A DNA stretch of 64,000 nucleotides from the NCBI GenBank assembly GCA_002716385.1, contig PBAX01000005.1, forward strand, positions 84,902-148,901, written 5' to 3'. The stretch comes from Phycisphaerae bacterium. GTDB lineage: Bacteria; Planctomycetota; Phycisphaerae; Phycisphaerales; SM1A02. Position 1 is the stretch's first letter; each line of letters starts with the position of its first letter. Below the pieces are notes generated by a model that was not told the DNA's origin, made no database searches, and saw only the letters and a list, made by a program, of their open reading frames with translations. The position numbers were made by a program, and so were the translations under genes. Shown here one piece after another: positions 1 to 9,340 of this stretch.

Positions 1-1140
1 GGAACCGGCGCCGCCTACAACGCGATGGACGCCTCGCCGGATGCCAGAGTCGTCGCCATGGCGGACGTCTTCCCCGACTCGCTTCAGGGCTCCCGCCACA
101 ATCTTGCCAAACGAGATCAATGCCTTGTGACAGATGGCGATTGCTATGTGGGCTTCGACGCCTACAAGAGACTCATGGAACGCGATGATGTGGATGTCGT
201 GATTCTGGCGACCCCCCCCCATTTCCGTCCCATGCACTACGCGCATGCCATAGAAAAGGGCAAGCATGTCTTCATGGAGAAACCCGTCGCGGTGGATCCC
301 GCGGGCATACGACTGGTCATGGACGCCTCCCGAAAAGCTGATGAGAAATCCCTGTCCGTGGTTGCCGGCACTCAAAGAAGGCATGAACAGTGCTATCTGG
401 ACATCATGGAACGGATCCGGAATGGCGCCATCGGTCAACCGGTTGCGGCCCGCTGCTACTGGAACATGGGCGGGCTATGGAAACGGGATCGCCAACCCGA
501 ATGGACCGACATGGAATGGCAGCTCAGAAACTGGCTCTACTTCGCATGGCTGAGTGGTGACCACATCGTCGAGCAGCACGTCCATAATCTGGACGCCGTC
601 AACTGGGCGATGGGTTCCCATCCGCTGAAATGCACCGCCATGGGTGGTCGCCAATCTAGGATCGATGACGCCTACGGTCACATCTTCGATCACTTCGCTG
701 TGGATTACGAATATCCGGATGGTATTCACGCCATGAGCATGTGCCGTCAGGGCGATGGTTGCTCAGGCAGGGTCGAGGAGGTCATTCAGGGAACCAAGGG
801 CCGTGCCGTCATGAGTTCCGGTCGAGCAAGACTTGAAGGCGGACCGGAGTGGGTCTTCACCGCTGACAATCCGAATCCCTATCAGGTCGAACATCATGAT
901 CTGCACGAGAGCATCCGGGGAAATTCCAGACGCCTGAATGAAGGTCATCAGATCGCCGAATCGACATTGACGGCGATCATGGGCCGCATGGCGGCCTATT
1001 CAGGCAAGGACATCACCTGGGATGAGGCCTTGAATACGGAACTGGACATGCGGCCGAAGGCGTACGACTTCATCGAACTCGATGTCCCCCGGGTCCCGCG
1101 GCCCGGACGGACTCCGCACGACTCGACACTCTGGCTTTGA
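1..1140 (+). CDS. Gfo/Idh/MocA-family oxidoreductase, 5' end outside window
   Basis: NAD(P)-dependent sugar oxidoreductase, typically acting on a sugar or inositol hydroxyl. The frame is open from base 1 (GTGAAYNAM), so the ATG at 25 is not the start: this is the tail of the Rossmann GxGxxG loop and the true N-terminus, perhaps with a Tat signal, lies outside. The dinucleotide-fold EKP signature (MEKPVAVD) sits near visible residue 94 and the active-site histidine region reads HIVEQHVHNLDAVNW. The visible 379 residues match the usual family length. The stop lies 21 bases before the isomerase-like gene, and the two likely form a sugar-catabolic operon. A run of nine C (212-220) lies inside the gene. 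The substrate cannot be told from sequence. Confidence 0.9.
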   Translation, partial: GTGAAYNAMDASPDARVVAMADVFPDSLQGSRHNLAKRDQCLVTDGDCYVGFDAYKRLMERDDVDVVILATPPHFRPMHYAHAIEKGKHVFMEKPVAVDPAGIRLVMDASRKADEKSLSVVAGTQRRHEQCYLDIMERIRNGAIGQPVAARCYWNMGGLWKRDRQPEWTDMEWQLRNWLYFAWLSGDHIVEQHVHNLDAVNWAMGSHPLKCTAMGGRQSRIDDAYGHIFDHFAVDYEYPDGIHAMSMCRQGDGCSGRVEEVIQGTKGRAVMSSGRARLEGGPEWVFTADNPNPYQVEHHDLHESIRGNSRRLNEGHQIAESTLTAIMGRMAAYSGKDITWDEALNTELDMRPKAYDFIELDVPRVPRPGRTPHDSTLWL

Positions 1141-1161
1141 TAATCCGGAAGGGATTGAACC

Positions 1162-2085
1162 ATGAATCGAAGAAACTTCATCAAGGGAACCGGAACGGGC
1201 GCAGCCATCGCGGCGGTCGGACCGGCTGTTCTCGGCCAGACGCAACCCTCTCAATCAAGCCCCATGTCGAATCAATTCACACTGGACTACGCCCCCCACT
1301 TCGGCCTCTTCAAGAACCATGCCGGCGACGATGTCGTCGATGAACTTGATTTCATGTCTGATGCGGGCTTCCGATCTCTTGAGGACAACGGCATGCGAAG
1401 CCGTTCAATCGACGAACAGAAGCGAATCGCCAAGGCACTCGAGAAGAACGACATGCGCATGGGCGTGTTCGTCATGAACATGGACTGCGCCTGGTATCCC
1501 AGCATCACCACCGGAAAGCCGGAGGAGATCGAGAAGTTCGTCCAGAACGCTCGGGATTCGGTTGAAGTCGCTAAGCGCACCAATGCCCGTTGGATGACCG
1601 TCGTGCCGGGCAATGTCGCCGAAGGCGTTCCGATGGAGCAACAGACCGCTCATGTCGTCGAAGCCCTCAAGCAGGCTTCGGGCGTGCTCGAACCCCATGG
1701 TCTGGTCATGGTGTGCGAGCCTCTAAACTGGCGGGATCATCGGGGCCAGTTCCTCCAGTTCACACCCCAATCGATCGAGATCATGCAGGCTGTCGACAGT
1801 CCATCATGCCGGATTCTTCAGGACATCTATCACCAGCAAGCCAGCGAGGGCAATCTGATCGATCACATGAACGATGCCTGGGAATACATCCCGTACTTCC
1901 AGGTCGGTGACAATCCGGGCAGACGCGAGCCTGGCACCGGCGAGATCAACTACGCCAACGTCTTCAAGCACATGCATGGAAGAGGCTACGACGGCATCGT
2001 CGGCATGGAGCATGGCAAGAGCCGAGGCGGCAAGGAAGGTGAAGTCGCCCTGATCGAAGCCTATCGATCGGTGGATCCTACCTGA
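1162..2085 (+). CDS. Tat-exported sugar isomerase/epimerase-like TIM barrel (hydroxypyruvate isomerase family)
   Basis: The 307-residue protein starts with a twin-arginine signal (NRRNFIKGTGTG, then an Ala/Val-rich stretch and a cut near VLGQ), so it should act folded in the periplasm. The rest is an AP-endonuclease-2-type TIM barrel. Metal-ligand candidates appear in the family order: Glu in CEPLNW, Asp and His in LQDIYHQQ, the segment QVGDNPGRREPGTGEINY, and Glu in GMEHG. That Hyi-like core suggests a ketose/aldose or hydroxypyruvate isomerase. The start has an AAGGGA Shine-Dalgarno 8 bases upstream. The stop overlaps the next start (TGATG), showing translational coupling. The substrate is unknown; periplasmic Tat-exported members of this family are typical of planctomycetes and Bacteroidetes. 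Confidence 0.85.
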   Translation: MNRRNFIKGTGTGAAIAAVGPAVLGQTQPSQSSPMSNQFTLDYAPHFGLFKNHAGDDVVDELDFMSDAGFRSLEDNGMRSRSIDEQKRIAKALEKNDMRMGVFVMNMDCAWYPSITTGKPEEIEKFVQNARDSVEVAKRTNARWMTVVPGNVAEGVPMEQQTAHVVEALKQASGVLEPHGLVMVCEPLNWRDHRGQFLQFTPQSIEIMQAVDSPSCRILQDIYHQQASEGNLIDHMNDAWEYIPYFQVGDNPGRREPGTGEINYANVFKHMHGRGYDGIVGMEHGKSRGGKEGEVALIEAYRSVDPT

Positions 2086-3122
2086 TGCTTCTGGCCATGA
2101 CCTGTGTGCTTGCGGCTGCCGATCATGTCGCCCATGATCTTGCGATCGTCGGACCCAGAGAGTGGACCTTTGATGCTCGCCTGGTGGAACCGGCCGGCGA
2201 ACGCAGCGGCATCACCGTTCTTCTGATCGGCGGGGGCATCGGGAACGACCTGGACTGGTCCGTCCCCGGAACCATCCAGATGGCCGACACGACCATTCCA
2301 CTGACCATTAACGGCAAGACTCATCGTGATGCGCCGTTGCTTGCAGAGGCCCTGGCGGACAAAGGTCATGCAGTCATGCATTATTCGACGATTGCCAGAG
2401 AGGATCCAAAGAAGGAGCTCTGGCCCCTTGAGGTCACAACACATTCGGTCGCCGATCTGCTACTTCTTCAGAAATCCGCAACCAGCACGATAGGAACACA
2501 CCCTCTGACAAGCGATGATCGAATCATCCTGCTTGGCCACAGCATGGGTGCGCAACGAGTATGTGCTCAGGCTGCCGAGGATTCGAACATAGCGGGGCTC
2601 GTCCTGATCGGCGCAGCTCAGATGACTCGAACCGGACCTGATGATCCTGGCCGGAATCTCAATCTGCCTGAAGCTCGGGAGCGAATCGAGACACTTGATG
2701 CCGATGGCAACGGCTCGGTGACCGGCATGGAGATTCCGGACGGAATGGATCTCGATCAGGACGGAACGCTTCGTATCTGGGAAGTATCCGCCACAATTGC
2801 CAGAAAGTCTCGACGTCACTTGGAGCTGAAGCAAATGCCGGACAGACATGGCATCCCATTTGGAGAGGACTCACTCAAGTCCCGTCCGGTTCCTACGCTT
2901 GTCCTCTACGGGAACCTCGATGACGCTCAGGGACATCACGCACCCATACTGCAGGATCTCGTTGGGGATGGCTCCCTGGACACAATCGAGATCCAGATAC
3001 TCCCGGGCATTGGACACCAGCTGGGACCTGAGCAGGACAACCGGTTCGGTCCGATCAGCAAGGAGGCCATTGGACAGATCGTGGAGTGGATTCAGAAGCA
3101 ACAAGTCGAAACCATGCCCTGA
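2085..3122 (+). CDS. alpha/beta hydrolase with inserted EF-hand pair
   Basis: 345 residues with a short hydrophobic N-terminus (LLAMTCVLAAA) that may be a signal peptide. The nucleophile elbow is GHSMGAQR and a late histidine follows in PGIGHQLGP, as in alpha/beta-fold esterases or peptidases. Between the nucleophile and the late acid/histidine there are two calcium-loop-like segments, DADGNGSVTGME and DLDQDGTLRIWE, in the normal EF-hand spacing. This is an unusual place for EF-hands: the cap region of a hydrolase. The start shares its A with the preceding stop, so the three genes from base 1 form one operon. The substrate is unknown; an ester of the sugar handled by the neighbours would fit the context (inference). 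Confidence 0.75.
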   Translation: MLLAMTCVLAAADHVAHDLAIVGPREWTFDARLVEPAGERSGITVLLIGGGIGNDLDWSVPGTIQMADTTIPLTINGKTHRDAPLLAEALADKGHAVMHYSTIAREDPKKELWPLEVTTHSVADLLLLQKSATSTIGTHPLTSDDRIILLGHSMGAQRVCAQAAEDSNIAGLVLIGAAQMTRTGPDDPGRNLNLPEARERIETLDADGNGSVTGMEIPDGMDLDQDGTLRIWEVSATIARKSRRHLELKQMPDRHGIPFGEDSLKSRPVPTLVLYGNLDDAQGHHAPILQDLVGDGSLDTIEIQILPGIGHQLGPEQDNRFGPISKEAIGQIVEWIQKQQVETMP

Positions 3123-3146
3123 CCATGCCCTGAGAAATCAGCGGCC

Positions 3147-4535
3147 TCAGGACGAACTGCTGCCAACAGGGCTCTTGCGACTTGGATAGAACGCCAAAAG
3201 AATCACAAGACAGGCCAATGCCGCGTACAAAGGCACCGAGAACAGCAATGACCAGTCACGCTTCATCAGAGGCGTTCCGTTCTCTATGACCGGCTGCCCA
3301 TCCTTCAAGACCTCGATCATGGTCAGAGGGCCCATGACGTTGCTGGCGATGTAACTGCCAAGGATGATCCCGACGCCGACAATCACCAGATTGAAGAGAT
3401 TCTGTGCAGTCGCCTTCACATCCTTCGTCGTCTCTTCGTCCACGACCATGAACGCCACGAAGATGAAGCATCCGAAACAGAGTCCGTGCAGGGACACGCC
3501 CGCCACCAGAATGACGACATCTGGAATTCCGAGCGTCGCATTCAGCCAGCCGATCTGGGAGAACAGGAACATTCGCAGGGCGTACGCGCCCAACCCGATT
3601 GCCAACAGTGATTTCCTCGACCATTTGCTCGCAATGAAGGGGATGAGGAAGAGGACGACGATTTCGGACATCTGACCGATCGTCATCAAGCCACCCCCAC
3701 CAACACCGAACACCTTGTTTATGGAGGATTCGAATCCCTCGAAGTTGTTCTGATACTCTCCGATGAACTGGGATGTGTACACGAAGTAGAACTGATGGAT
3801 CATGCTCACTGGGATCGCGAGCAGGAACAGGATCAGCAGAGGGTTGCGCTTGATCTCCCGGCCGGTCTCCAAAAACGCGAAATGCTCCTCGCCCTTCTGA
3901 GGCGGTGTCTTTGGAAGCGAGAAACAGTACAGGCCCATCAACACGCCAAGTATGGCGCTGAGTCGGAAGGCGTCCTGCATGCCCGTCGCCTGAGCAAGCG
4001 ACTCCTCGGCCGCCGACACACCTGCTGGCGTATGAGTGTGCAGAAGCCACTGGCCGATGCCTATCCCGACAACAATCCAACCGACCGTTCCCCAGAGTCT
4101 CACCCAACCGAAATCGCGGTCACGATCAGGCATGTGATGGAATGCCAGAGAATTCGTCAGGGCGATTGTCGGCGCATAGATCACCGAGTACATCAGGGAC
4201 AGACCCAGAAACACCCAGAAATTGGTCGCGTCACCGAGAAACCAGACAACAACAGCGCCCGCGATATGACTCAAACCTAGGAACTTCTCGGTGTTGAACA
4301 AACGGTCCGCCACCTGACCGGCGATGAATGGCCCGAGAATCGCACCAAAGCCTCCCGCCATGAAGAGCCATCCGATCTCGTCGGGTTCGAACTTTCGGTA
4401 GTTCTTCAGAAAGGGATACAGCAGCGGCAGCCAGGCACCCCAGATCGCGTACTGCAGGAACATCATGAGGGAAAGCCGACTTCCCAGTCCAAATCCCATG
4501 CGTGGTGTTGCAACCGATGGTGCCGATGAATTCAT
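3147..4535 (-). CDS. MFS transporter, nucleoside:H+ symporter type
   Basis: 462 residues with about twelve hydrophobic segments. The N-terminal part (LSLMMFLQYAIWGAWLPLL, then GPFIAGQVADRLF, then FGWVRLWGTVGWI) is characteristic of the NupG/XapB nucleoside:proton symporter family of the major facilitator superfamily. Planctomycetes have many paralogs whose substrates may be sugars or nucleosides, so the substrate is open. AGGAG lies 8 bases before the ATG. The gene converges with the hydrolase (24-base gap) and diverges from the APC permease, so it is its own transcription unit. Inner membrane. Confidence 0.85.
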   Translation of the reverse strand: MNSSAPSVATPRMGFGLGSRLSLMMFLQYAIWGAWLPLLYPFLKNYRKFEPDEIGWLFMAGGFGAILGPFIAGQVADRLFNTEKFLGLSHIAGAVVVWFLGDATNFWVFLGLSLMYSVIYAPTIALTNSLAFHHMPDRDRDFGWVRLWGTVGWIVVGIGIGQWLLHTHTPAGVSAAEESLAQATGMQDAFRLSAILGVLMGLYCFSLPKTPPQKGEEHFAFLETGREIKRNPLLILFLLAIPVSMIHQFYFVYTSQFIGEYQNNFEGFESSINKVFGVGGGGLMTIGQMSEIVVLFLIPFIASKWSRKSLLAIGLGAYALRMFLFSQIGWLNATLGIPDVVILVAGVSLHGLCFGCFIFVAFMVVDEETTKDVKATAQNLFNLVIVGVGIILGSYIASNVMGPLTMIEVLKDGQPVIENGTPLMKRDWSLLFSVPLYAALACLVILLAFYPSRKSPVGSSSS

Positions 4536-4612
4536 GAACGGTCTCCTGCCTGTTGGTGGCTCATTGAGACTGTATCAAGGATCACCTCCTCGGTAGCACT
4601 CCCGGTCATTGC

Positions 4613-4618
4613 TACACT
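4613..4618 (+). promoter_or_regulatory. -10-like box TACACT, leaderless-start candidate
   Basis: TG-C-TACACT has an extended -10 form and ends 8 bases before the ATG at 4627, with no Shine-Dalgarno in between. Transcription would begin at or next to the A of the ATG. No clear -35 was found. Confidence 0.4.
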
Positions 4619-4626
4619 TGCCACCC

Positions 4627-6252
4627 ATGGGAACCGCCCCGCCGACTGCTCATAGACATCGCCTTGGCCTTATTGGATTGCTGTTCGCCTCAATCGGCGG
4701 AATCCTCGGCTCAGGATGGCTCTTTGGCCCGCTCTATGCCGCACAACTGGCAGGTCCCGCCGCATTGATCGCCTGGCTGATCGGGGGCATTGCCATAACC
4801 ATCATTGCGCTGACCTTCGCCGAGGTGGCGGCATCACTGCCTCTCAATGGAGGGATCACACGCCACGCGCTGCTGGCTTATGGACAGACGACTGGTTTCC
4901 TGGCGTCACTTGGAACATGGCTGACATTCACGGTCATTGTCGCCGCGGAAGTCCAGGCCGTACTTCAGTACGCCTCCATCTACTGGGATGGCCTGACCAC
5001 TCCGATGAAGGACGGCACACATCCACTCACGATGACTGGATTTGCGGTGGCCGCCGTGCTTTGGATCATCTTCAGTTTGATCACCTGGGTCGGCATCAAG
5101 CTCTTCGCCCGTGTGAACAGCGTGCTGACATGGATCAAGGTCGCGCTCATCATCGTGGTCACCACGGCACTGATCATTCTCTCCTTTGAATGGACCATGT
5201 TCGATGACATGAAGGAAGGTGGATTCGCCCCGTATGGCTGGAGCGGCATCTTCCGTGCAATGGCCTATGGAGGTGTGATCTACGCCTTCACCGGCTTTCA
5301 ACATGCGGCTGTCGCGGCTGGCGAATCCAGAAATCCTCATCGTGATGTTCCAATCGCCGTCGTCGGTTCGATTCTCGTCTGCCTGATCTTCTACATCTTC
5401 GTTCAGGCCGCCTTCCTCGGGGCCATGCGTGAGAGCGACATGCCGCATGGATGGCACAGTCTCAAGTTCGATGGACAGGTCGGACCATTGGCCGGATTGG
5501 CCATGACGCTGGGCGTGACCTGGCTGTTCATAGTCATCTTCGCCGGCGCAATCGCCTCTCCGCTCGGTGCGGGACTGATCAATCTCGGATCAAGCATGCG
5601 AATCGTGAGAGGCATGAGCCACGACTCGTACCTGCCCAGAAGACTTGGACGACTTGGTCGCTTCCACACACCCGGGCTCGTACTAGCGCTGTCATTTCCA
5701 CTTGGCCTCTTCCTGTTTCTTCCGTTTCCAGGATGGCAGGATCTCGTCGCCTTTCTGGCATCGGTCGTCGTGATCGCCTATGCCATGGGCCCACTTTGCC
5801 TGCTGGCACTTCGAAAACAACTTCCGGATCACAAGCGGCCATTCACACTGCCGATGGCCCATCTCATCTGCCCGATCGCCTTCATGATCTGTGGACTCCT
5901 GATCTACTGGGCCGGCTGGACGATCGTCTGGAAACTCGGGGTCACGTTCGGCACCTGCGCCCTCATCTTCATTCTTGTGAAGATCCCGAGAGGTCGGAAC
6001 ATCGATTTCATGGGATCGCTCTGGATCTGGCCGTTTCTGGGCGGACTCGTCGCACTGGCCTGGCTTGGGGGTCATGGCGGCGTCGAGGTGATCCCCTTCG
6101 GCTGGGACATCCTCTCCGTCGCAGGCTGGTCTCTGCTGTGCTATCTGCTGGGCCTTGGCCTTCGAATTTCACCTGAGCAGACCCAGAACTATCTGAATTT
6201 GATCCATGAGGCCCATGAAGAGGACCTTGAAATCGCCGATTTCGGTGGCTGA
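4627..6252 (+). CDS. APC-family amino acid permease
   Basis: 541 residues with about twelve membrane segments. The first helix carries the APC glycine motif (FASIGGILGSGWLFGPLY) that binds the amino-acid backbone, and TM6 reads YGGVIYAFTGFQHAAVAAGE, with the conserved aromatic/Gly break. The family imports amino acids or polyamines by proton coupling or exchange. The reading frame extends back to a TTG at 4609, but that codon overlaps the -10-like box and ATG 4627 gives the normal N-terminus, so ATG is preferred. The C-terminus is a short acidic tail. It diverges from the MFS gene and is followed by a strong hairpin terminator at 6391. Confidence 0.85.
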   Translation: MGTAPPTAHRHRLGLIGLLFASIGGILGSGWLFGPLYAAQLAGPAALIAWLIGGIAITIIALTFAEVAASLPLNGGITRHALLAYGQTTGFLASLGTWLTFTVIVAAEVQAVLQYASIYWDGLTTPMKDGTHPLTMTGFAVAAVLWIIFSLITWVGIKLFARVNSVLTWIKVALIIVVTTALIILSFEWTMFDDMKEGGFAPYGWSGIFRAMAYGGVIYAFTGFQHAAVAAGESRNPHRDVPIAVVGSILVCLIFYIFVQAAFLGAMRESDMPHGWHSLKFDGQVGPLAGLAMTLGVTWLFIVIFAGAIASPLGAGLINLGSSMRIVRGMSHDSYLPRRLGRLGRFHTPGLVLALSFPLGLFLFLPFPGWQDLVAFLASVVVIAYAMGPLCLLALRKQLPDHKRPFTLPMAHLICPIAFMICGLLIYWAGWTIVWKLGVTFGTCALIFILVKIPRGRNIDFMGSLWIWPFLGGLVALAWLGGHGGVEVIPFGWDILSVAGWSLLCYLLGLGLRISPEQTQNYLNLIHEAHEEDLEIADFGG

Positions 6253-6390
6253 AACCCCTCTCCGGACGAAATTCAACAATTTCCTTCCACAGATGTGAGA
6301 TCCGCTCCCCACTGACGCAGTTCAGGGTGGAAGCACGTTTTATCTCTATTCCCTAACTCTCCAAAAACAAGTGATTCCCCTTACGCAAGG

Positions 6391-6431
6391 CAATCCCATC
6401 TGGACGTTCCAGATGGGATTGTCCTTTTCAT
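6391..6431 (+). terminator. rho-independent terminator, 14-bp perfect stem
   Basis: A perfect 14-base inverted repeat (6391-6404 and 6408-6421) with a 3-base loop CGT is followed by TCCTTTTC. It lies 139 bases after the APC permease stop and should end that transcript before the threonine aldolase gene. Confidence 0.8.
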
Positions 6432-6486
6432 ACCGGCCAAGATCGATCGGAAACCGCAGGCTCGGACTTGAAGGAACGTGGGGATC

Positions 6487-6492
6487 TATCAT
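6487..6492 (+). promoter_or_regulatory. -10-like box TATCAT, leaderless-start candidate
   Basis: TATCAT ends exactly 6 bases before ATG 6499. The same hexamer at the same spacing precedes the FHA-sigma gene at 39145. No Shine-Dalgarno is present. Confidence 0.45.
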
Positions 6493-6498
6493 GCCTGC

Positions 6499-7536
6499 AT
6501 GAGCCAGATCATCGACTTGCGAAGCGATACCGTCACCCAACCGACAGCCCGAATGCGGAACGCGATGATGGATGCCCCTCTCGGCGATGACGTTCTCGGG
6601 GACGACCCAACCGTTCATAGACTCCAGGAACGATGCGCAGAACTCTTCGGGAAGGAAGCAGCCTGCTTCGTCCCTTCCGGATCGATGGCCAACCAGACAT
6701 GCATTCGAGCGCTGACCGCTCCAGGCGACGAGATTCTCGCCCACGAGAACAGTCACATCTACCAGTATGAAGCCGGGGGGCCGGCGGCGCTCTCTGGATG
6801 CACCTTCGCCTTCTTTCGAGGGGCACGGGGATTCTTCACCTCGGAGGAAGTGAGACAGGCGATTCGTCCGGATGACCACCACTTCCCCAGATCGAGACTG
6901 CTCGTGATCGAGAACACGAACAATCGTGGCGGTGGCTCGGTCTGGCCGATTGAGCAACTGGCTGATGTCACACGTACGGCCCGTGATCTGGGACTTCGAT
7001 GCCATCTGGACGGCGCGAGAATCTGGAATGCCTGCGCCGCCACAGGCACTCGACCCGATGAATGGGCCAGCCACTTCGATACGGTATCCGCCTGCTTCTC
7101 GAAGGGGCTGGGTGCACCGGCCGGTTCGATCGTCGTCGGCGACGCGGAGACCGTCAATCAGGTCCATCGACTGAGGAAGATGCTGGGCGGCGCCATGCGA
7201 CAATCCGGCTTTCTCGCCGCCGCGGCGCTCCACGGAATCGAACATCATCGTGATCGGATGGCGGATGATCATCGTCGTGCAAGACGTCTAGCCGAGGCAC
7301 TCGCCCAATGCCCCGATACGAACATCGACCTCGACGCGATCGACACGAACATCGTCTACTTCGACACGGGCAACCATGATGCCCACGAAATGCAGGCCAT
7401 GTTCGAATCCAAGCATGTGAAGCTGCTCGCCCTTGGCCCACACAGGATGCGAGCCGTGCTGAGCATGGCGGTCGATGACGACGATATCGATCGAGCCATC
7501 CCTGTTCTTCAGGATGGCCTCAAGGGAAACGCCTGA
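6499..7536 (+). CDS. ltaE: low-specificity L-threonine aldolase
   Basis: 345 residues, PLP-dependent fold type I, cleaving threonine or allo-threonine to glycine and acetaldehyde in the cytoplasm. The N-terminus [19 protein letters not shown] is diagnostic, followed by [15 protein letters not shown], the PLP-contact [23 protein letters not shown] and the PLP lysine in [13 protein letters not shown]. The frame reaches back to a GTG at 6478, but ATG 6499 gives the family-typical start and follows a -10 box by 6 bases. It is a single-gene unit after a terminator. The sequence does not say whether it favours L-threonine or L-allo-threonine. Confidence 0.92.
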   Translation: MSQIIDLRSDTVTQPTARMRNAMMDAPLGDDVLGDDPTVHRLQERCAELFGKEAACFVPSGSMANQTCIRALTAPGDEILAHENSHIYQYEAGGPAALSGCTFAFFRGARGFFTSEEVRQAIRPDDHHFPRSRLLVIENTNNRGGGSVWPIEQLADVTRTARDLGLRCHLDGARIWNACAATGTRPDEWASHFDTVSACFSKGLGAPAGSIVVGDAETVNQVHRLRKMLGGAMRQSGFLAAAALHGIEHHRDRMADDHRRARRLAEALAQCPDTNIDLDAIDTNIVYFDTGNHDAHEMQAMFESKHVKLLALGPHRMRAVLSMAVDDDDIDRAIPVLQDGLKGNA

Positions 7537-7573
7537 AACAGCTCCGATCCGGACAATCAACCGACTCCCCTGA

Positions 7574-7579
7574 TAGGAT
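7574..7579 (+). promoter_or_regulatory. -10-like box TAGGAT, leaderless-start candidate
   Basis: TAGGAT lies 7 bases before the ppa ATG (7587), and no Shine-Dalgarno is visible. The same hexamer precedes the gene at 10771. Confidence 0.42.
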
Positions 7580-7586
7580 CCGACTC

Positions 7587-8117
7587 ATGAGCGACAACCT
7601 CCTGCATCTGCCCACCGGACCGGAGCCTCCCACGATCGTGAATGCGATCATCGAGATTCCCAGTGGTTGCTCCAACAAGTACGAGTACGACAAGGAACTC
7701 AATGTCATAAAGCTGGATCGAACACTCTTCAGTCCGGTCCATTATCCAGGCGCCTACGGCTTCATACCCAGGACCCACGCCGAGGACGACGATCCACTCG
7801 ACATACTCGTTCTTCTCGATGGCCCGACCTATCCCGGAACACTGGTTGAAGTCAGACCGGTAGGCGTGCTCGAGATGCGTGACGACAAGGGACTGGATCA
7901 CAAGATTCTCGGTGTCCCGATCAGCGATCCTCGAAAGGCCGAGATCATGGGCCTTCAGGATGTGCCTCGCCATACGCTCAAGGAAGTGGACTACTTCTTC
8001 CACATCTACAAGGATCTCGAGGGCAAGTTCGCCGACACGTATGGATGGCTCGATCGAATGGAAGCCTACCGAATCATCAAGGAATGCATGGAGCGATATG
8101 AATCGCAGCACAAGTGA
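7587..8117 (+). CDS. ppa: inorganic pyrophosphatase, family I
   Basis: 176 residues, the normal length for soluble family I pyrophosphatase, which hydrolyses PPi from nucleic-acid and protein synthesis in the cytoplasm. Diagnostic features are IEIPSGCSNKYEYDKEL near residue 30, SPVHYPGAYGFIPRT, and the metal-binding acidic run EDDDPLDILVL (matching the D-x-D-P-x-D signature). A single-gene unit that converges with arfB. The start follows a -10-like hexamer rather than a ribosome-binding site, unexpected for a housekeeping gene unless leaderless mRNAs translate well here. Confidence 0.95.
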   Translation: MSDNLLHLPTGPEPPTIVNAIIEIPSGCSNKYEYDKELNVIKLDRTLFSPVHYPGAYGFIPRTHAEDDDPLDILVLLDGPTYPGTLVEVRPVGVLEMRDDKGLDHKILGVPISDPRKAEIMGLQDVPRHTLKEVDYFFHIYKDLEGKFADTYGWLDRMEAYRIIKECMERYESQHK

Positions 8118-8126
8118 CCTCGAGGA

Positions 8127-8564
8127 TCACTCCTTGCTCCAGTCGCTCCCTCTTCCCCGCTTGACATCGCCCCGCTTCCGCTTCTCATCCATTCGACGCT
8201 GCTTGCTGGCCCGTGTCGCCTTGGTGGGAACACGCTTCTTCTGAGGTGTGATCGCCTGCCTGACCAGCTCAGCAAATCGAACTCGAACCAGTTCCCGGTT
8301 GCCTGCCTGGGATCGGGACTCCTCGCATGAGATCCTCAGTATTCCGTCCTTGTTGATCCGGGACCGAAGCTTCTCCTTCAGGAGAGAACGCTGAGGATCA
8401 TCCAGAACCGTCGAGGCATCGATGTCGAACCGTATGGTGACGCGAGTCTCGACCTTGTTCACATGCTGACCACCGGGTCCGGTCGAACGTGAGAAGTCGT
8501 ATTGGAGCTCACATGCCGGAATCCTAAGGCCAGGCTGGATGTCGATGTCCTCAACTGATGCCAA
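8127..8564 (-). CDS. arfB: peptidyl-tRNA hydrolase ArfB (ribosome rescue)
   Basis: 145 residues, matching YaeJ/ArfB. It has the release-factor GGQ loop in STGPGGQHVNKVETRV and a long basic C-terminal tail (KKRVPTKATRASKQRR onward) that in this family threads into the empty mRNA channel of stalled ribosomes. It frees nascent chains from non-stop complexes. The start is a TTG at 8564 with AGGAG about 10 bases upstream; no ATG is available before the conserved PACELQYDFSRSTGPGG region. It converges with ppa (9-base gap) and is divergent from the sigma-like gene. Confidence 0.9.
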   Translation of the reverse strand: MASVEDIDIQPGLRIPACELQYDFSRSTGPGGQHVNKVETRVTIRFDIDASTVLDDPQRSLLKEKLRSRINKDGILRISCEESRSQAGNRELVRVRFAELVRQAITPQKKRVPTKATRASKQRRMDEKRKRGDVKRGRGSDWSKE

Positions 8565-8650
8565 GATCCAATCACTCCTGAAACCGAATCAATTCCCTTC
8601 CCTTGTCGGGAGGCTCACCAGAGCCTACCTTGAGATATCGGAGCAAGCTG

Positions 8651-9340
8651 ATGAGCAAGTCCAGACAACGCAAGGATGCCTTTCCAGCTACCCAGATGAC
8701 CTGGATCCGGGATCGACTCGATTCCGGGGAGGAGGGTCGTCGGGATGTCACGAATCATCTGATGGAAGTCTATGCGGAGCCTCTTCGGATCTATCTGCTT
8801 GGTTCCAGTTTTCGATCAGCTGGCGAACCCGAGGAATTGATCAATGGCTTCTTTGCCAACCGTCTAGCCAGGACGGAATACATGGATGGATGGAGAAGCA
8901 GCGACAAGCGGCTTAGAAGATGGCTGATCAATGGTTTGATTTTCTACATTAAAGAGGAATTTCGGCGCCAGAAACGAGGGGGATCCCCTCTTTCAGATGA
9001 AGTCGAAGCTGGGCTGGAGGATCCCTCGGACCAGTACCGGGCGTTCGAGAAGGCCTGGGCGGCATCCGTCGTACGTCGTGCGATGTCAATGGCATCCGTG
9101 AGGTGCACACAAGAAGGGCTTGAAGCCCATTGGGATATCTTCGTTCGCCACCACATTCAGCAACAACCATATGCCATCTGCTGCAAGGAACACGGTGTCA
9201 ATGCCGCCAGAGCAGCCGTAATGTCGCGAACTGCAGCCACCAGATTCCGCGATGCCGTACGCGCACTGGTCAGCATGGACGGCGCCGATGAGAATACGAT
9301 TGACAAGGAAATCGCAGGCCTCAGGGATTTGATGAAATGA
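8651..9340 (+). CDS. divergent ECF sigma-70-like factor
   Basis: 229 residues. The first half resembles sigma region 2: an N-terminal helix (MTWIRDRLDSGEEGRRD), YAEPLRIYL, the EELINGFFANRL segment where sigma-2 has DLxQExF, and RLRRWLINGLIFYIKEEFRRQKRG like region 2.4. The second half has helices but no clear helix-turn-helix of region 4, so it may bind core polymerase or DNA in an unusual way. Such weakly conserved sigma-like proteins are common in planctomycetes. The frame opens at TTG 8603, but ATG 8651 with GGAG upstream is preferred. The stop overlaps the next start, so the unknown gene at 9337 is a likely partner. Confidence 0.65.
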   Translation: MSKSRQRKDAFPATQMTWIRDRLDSGEEGRRDVTNHLMEVYAEPLRIYLLGSSFRSAGEPEELINGFFANRLARTEYMDGWRSSDKRLRRWLINGLIFYIKEEFRRQKRGGSPLSDEVEAGLEDPSDQYRAFEKAWAASVVRRAMSMASVRCTQEGLEAHWDIFVRHHIQQQPYAICCKEHGVNAARAAVMSRTAATRFRDAVRALVSMDGADENTIDKEIAGLRDLMK

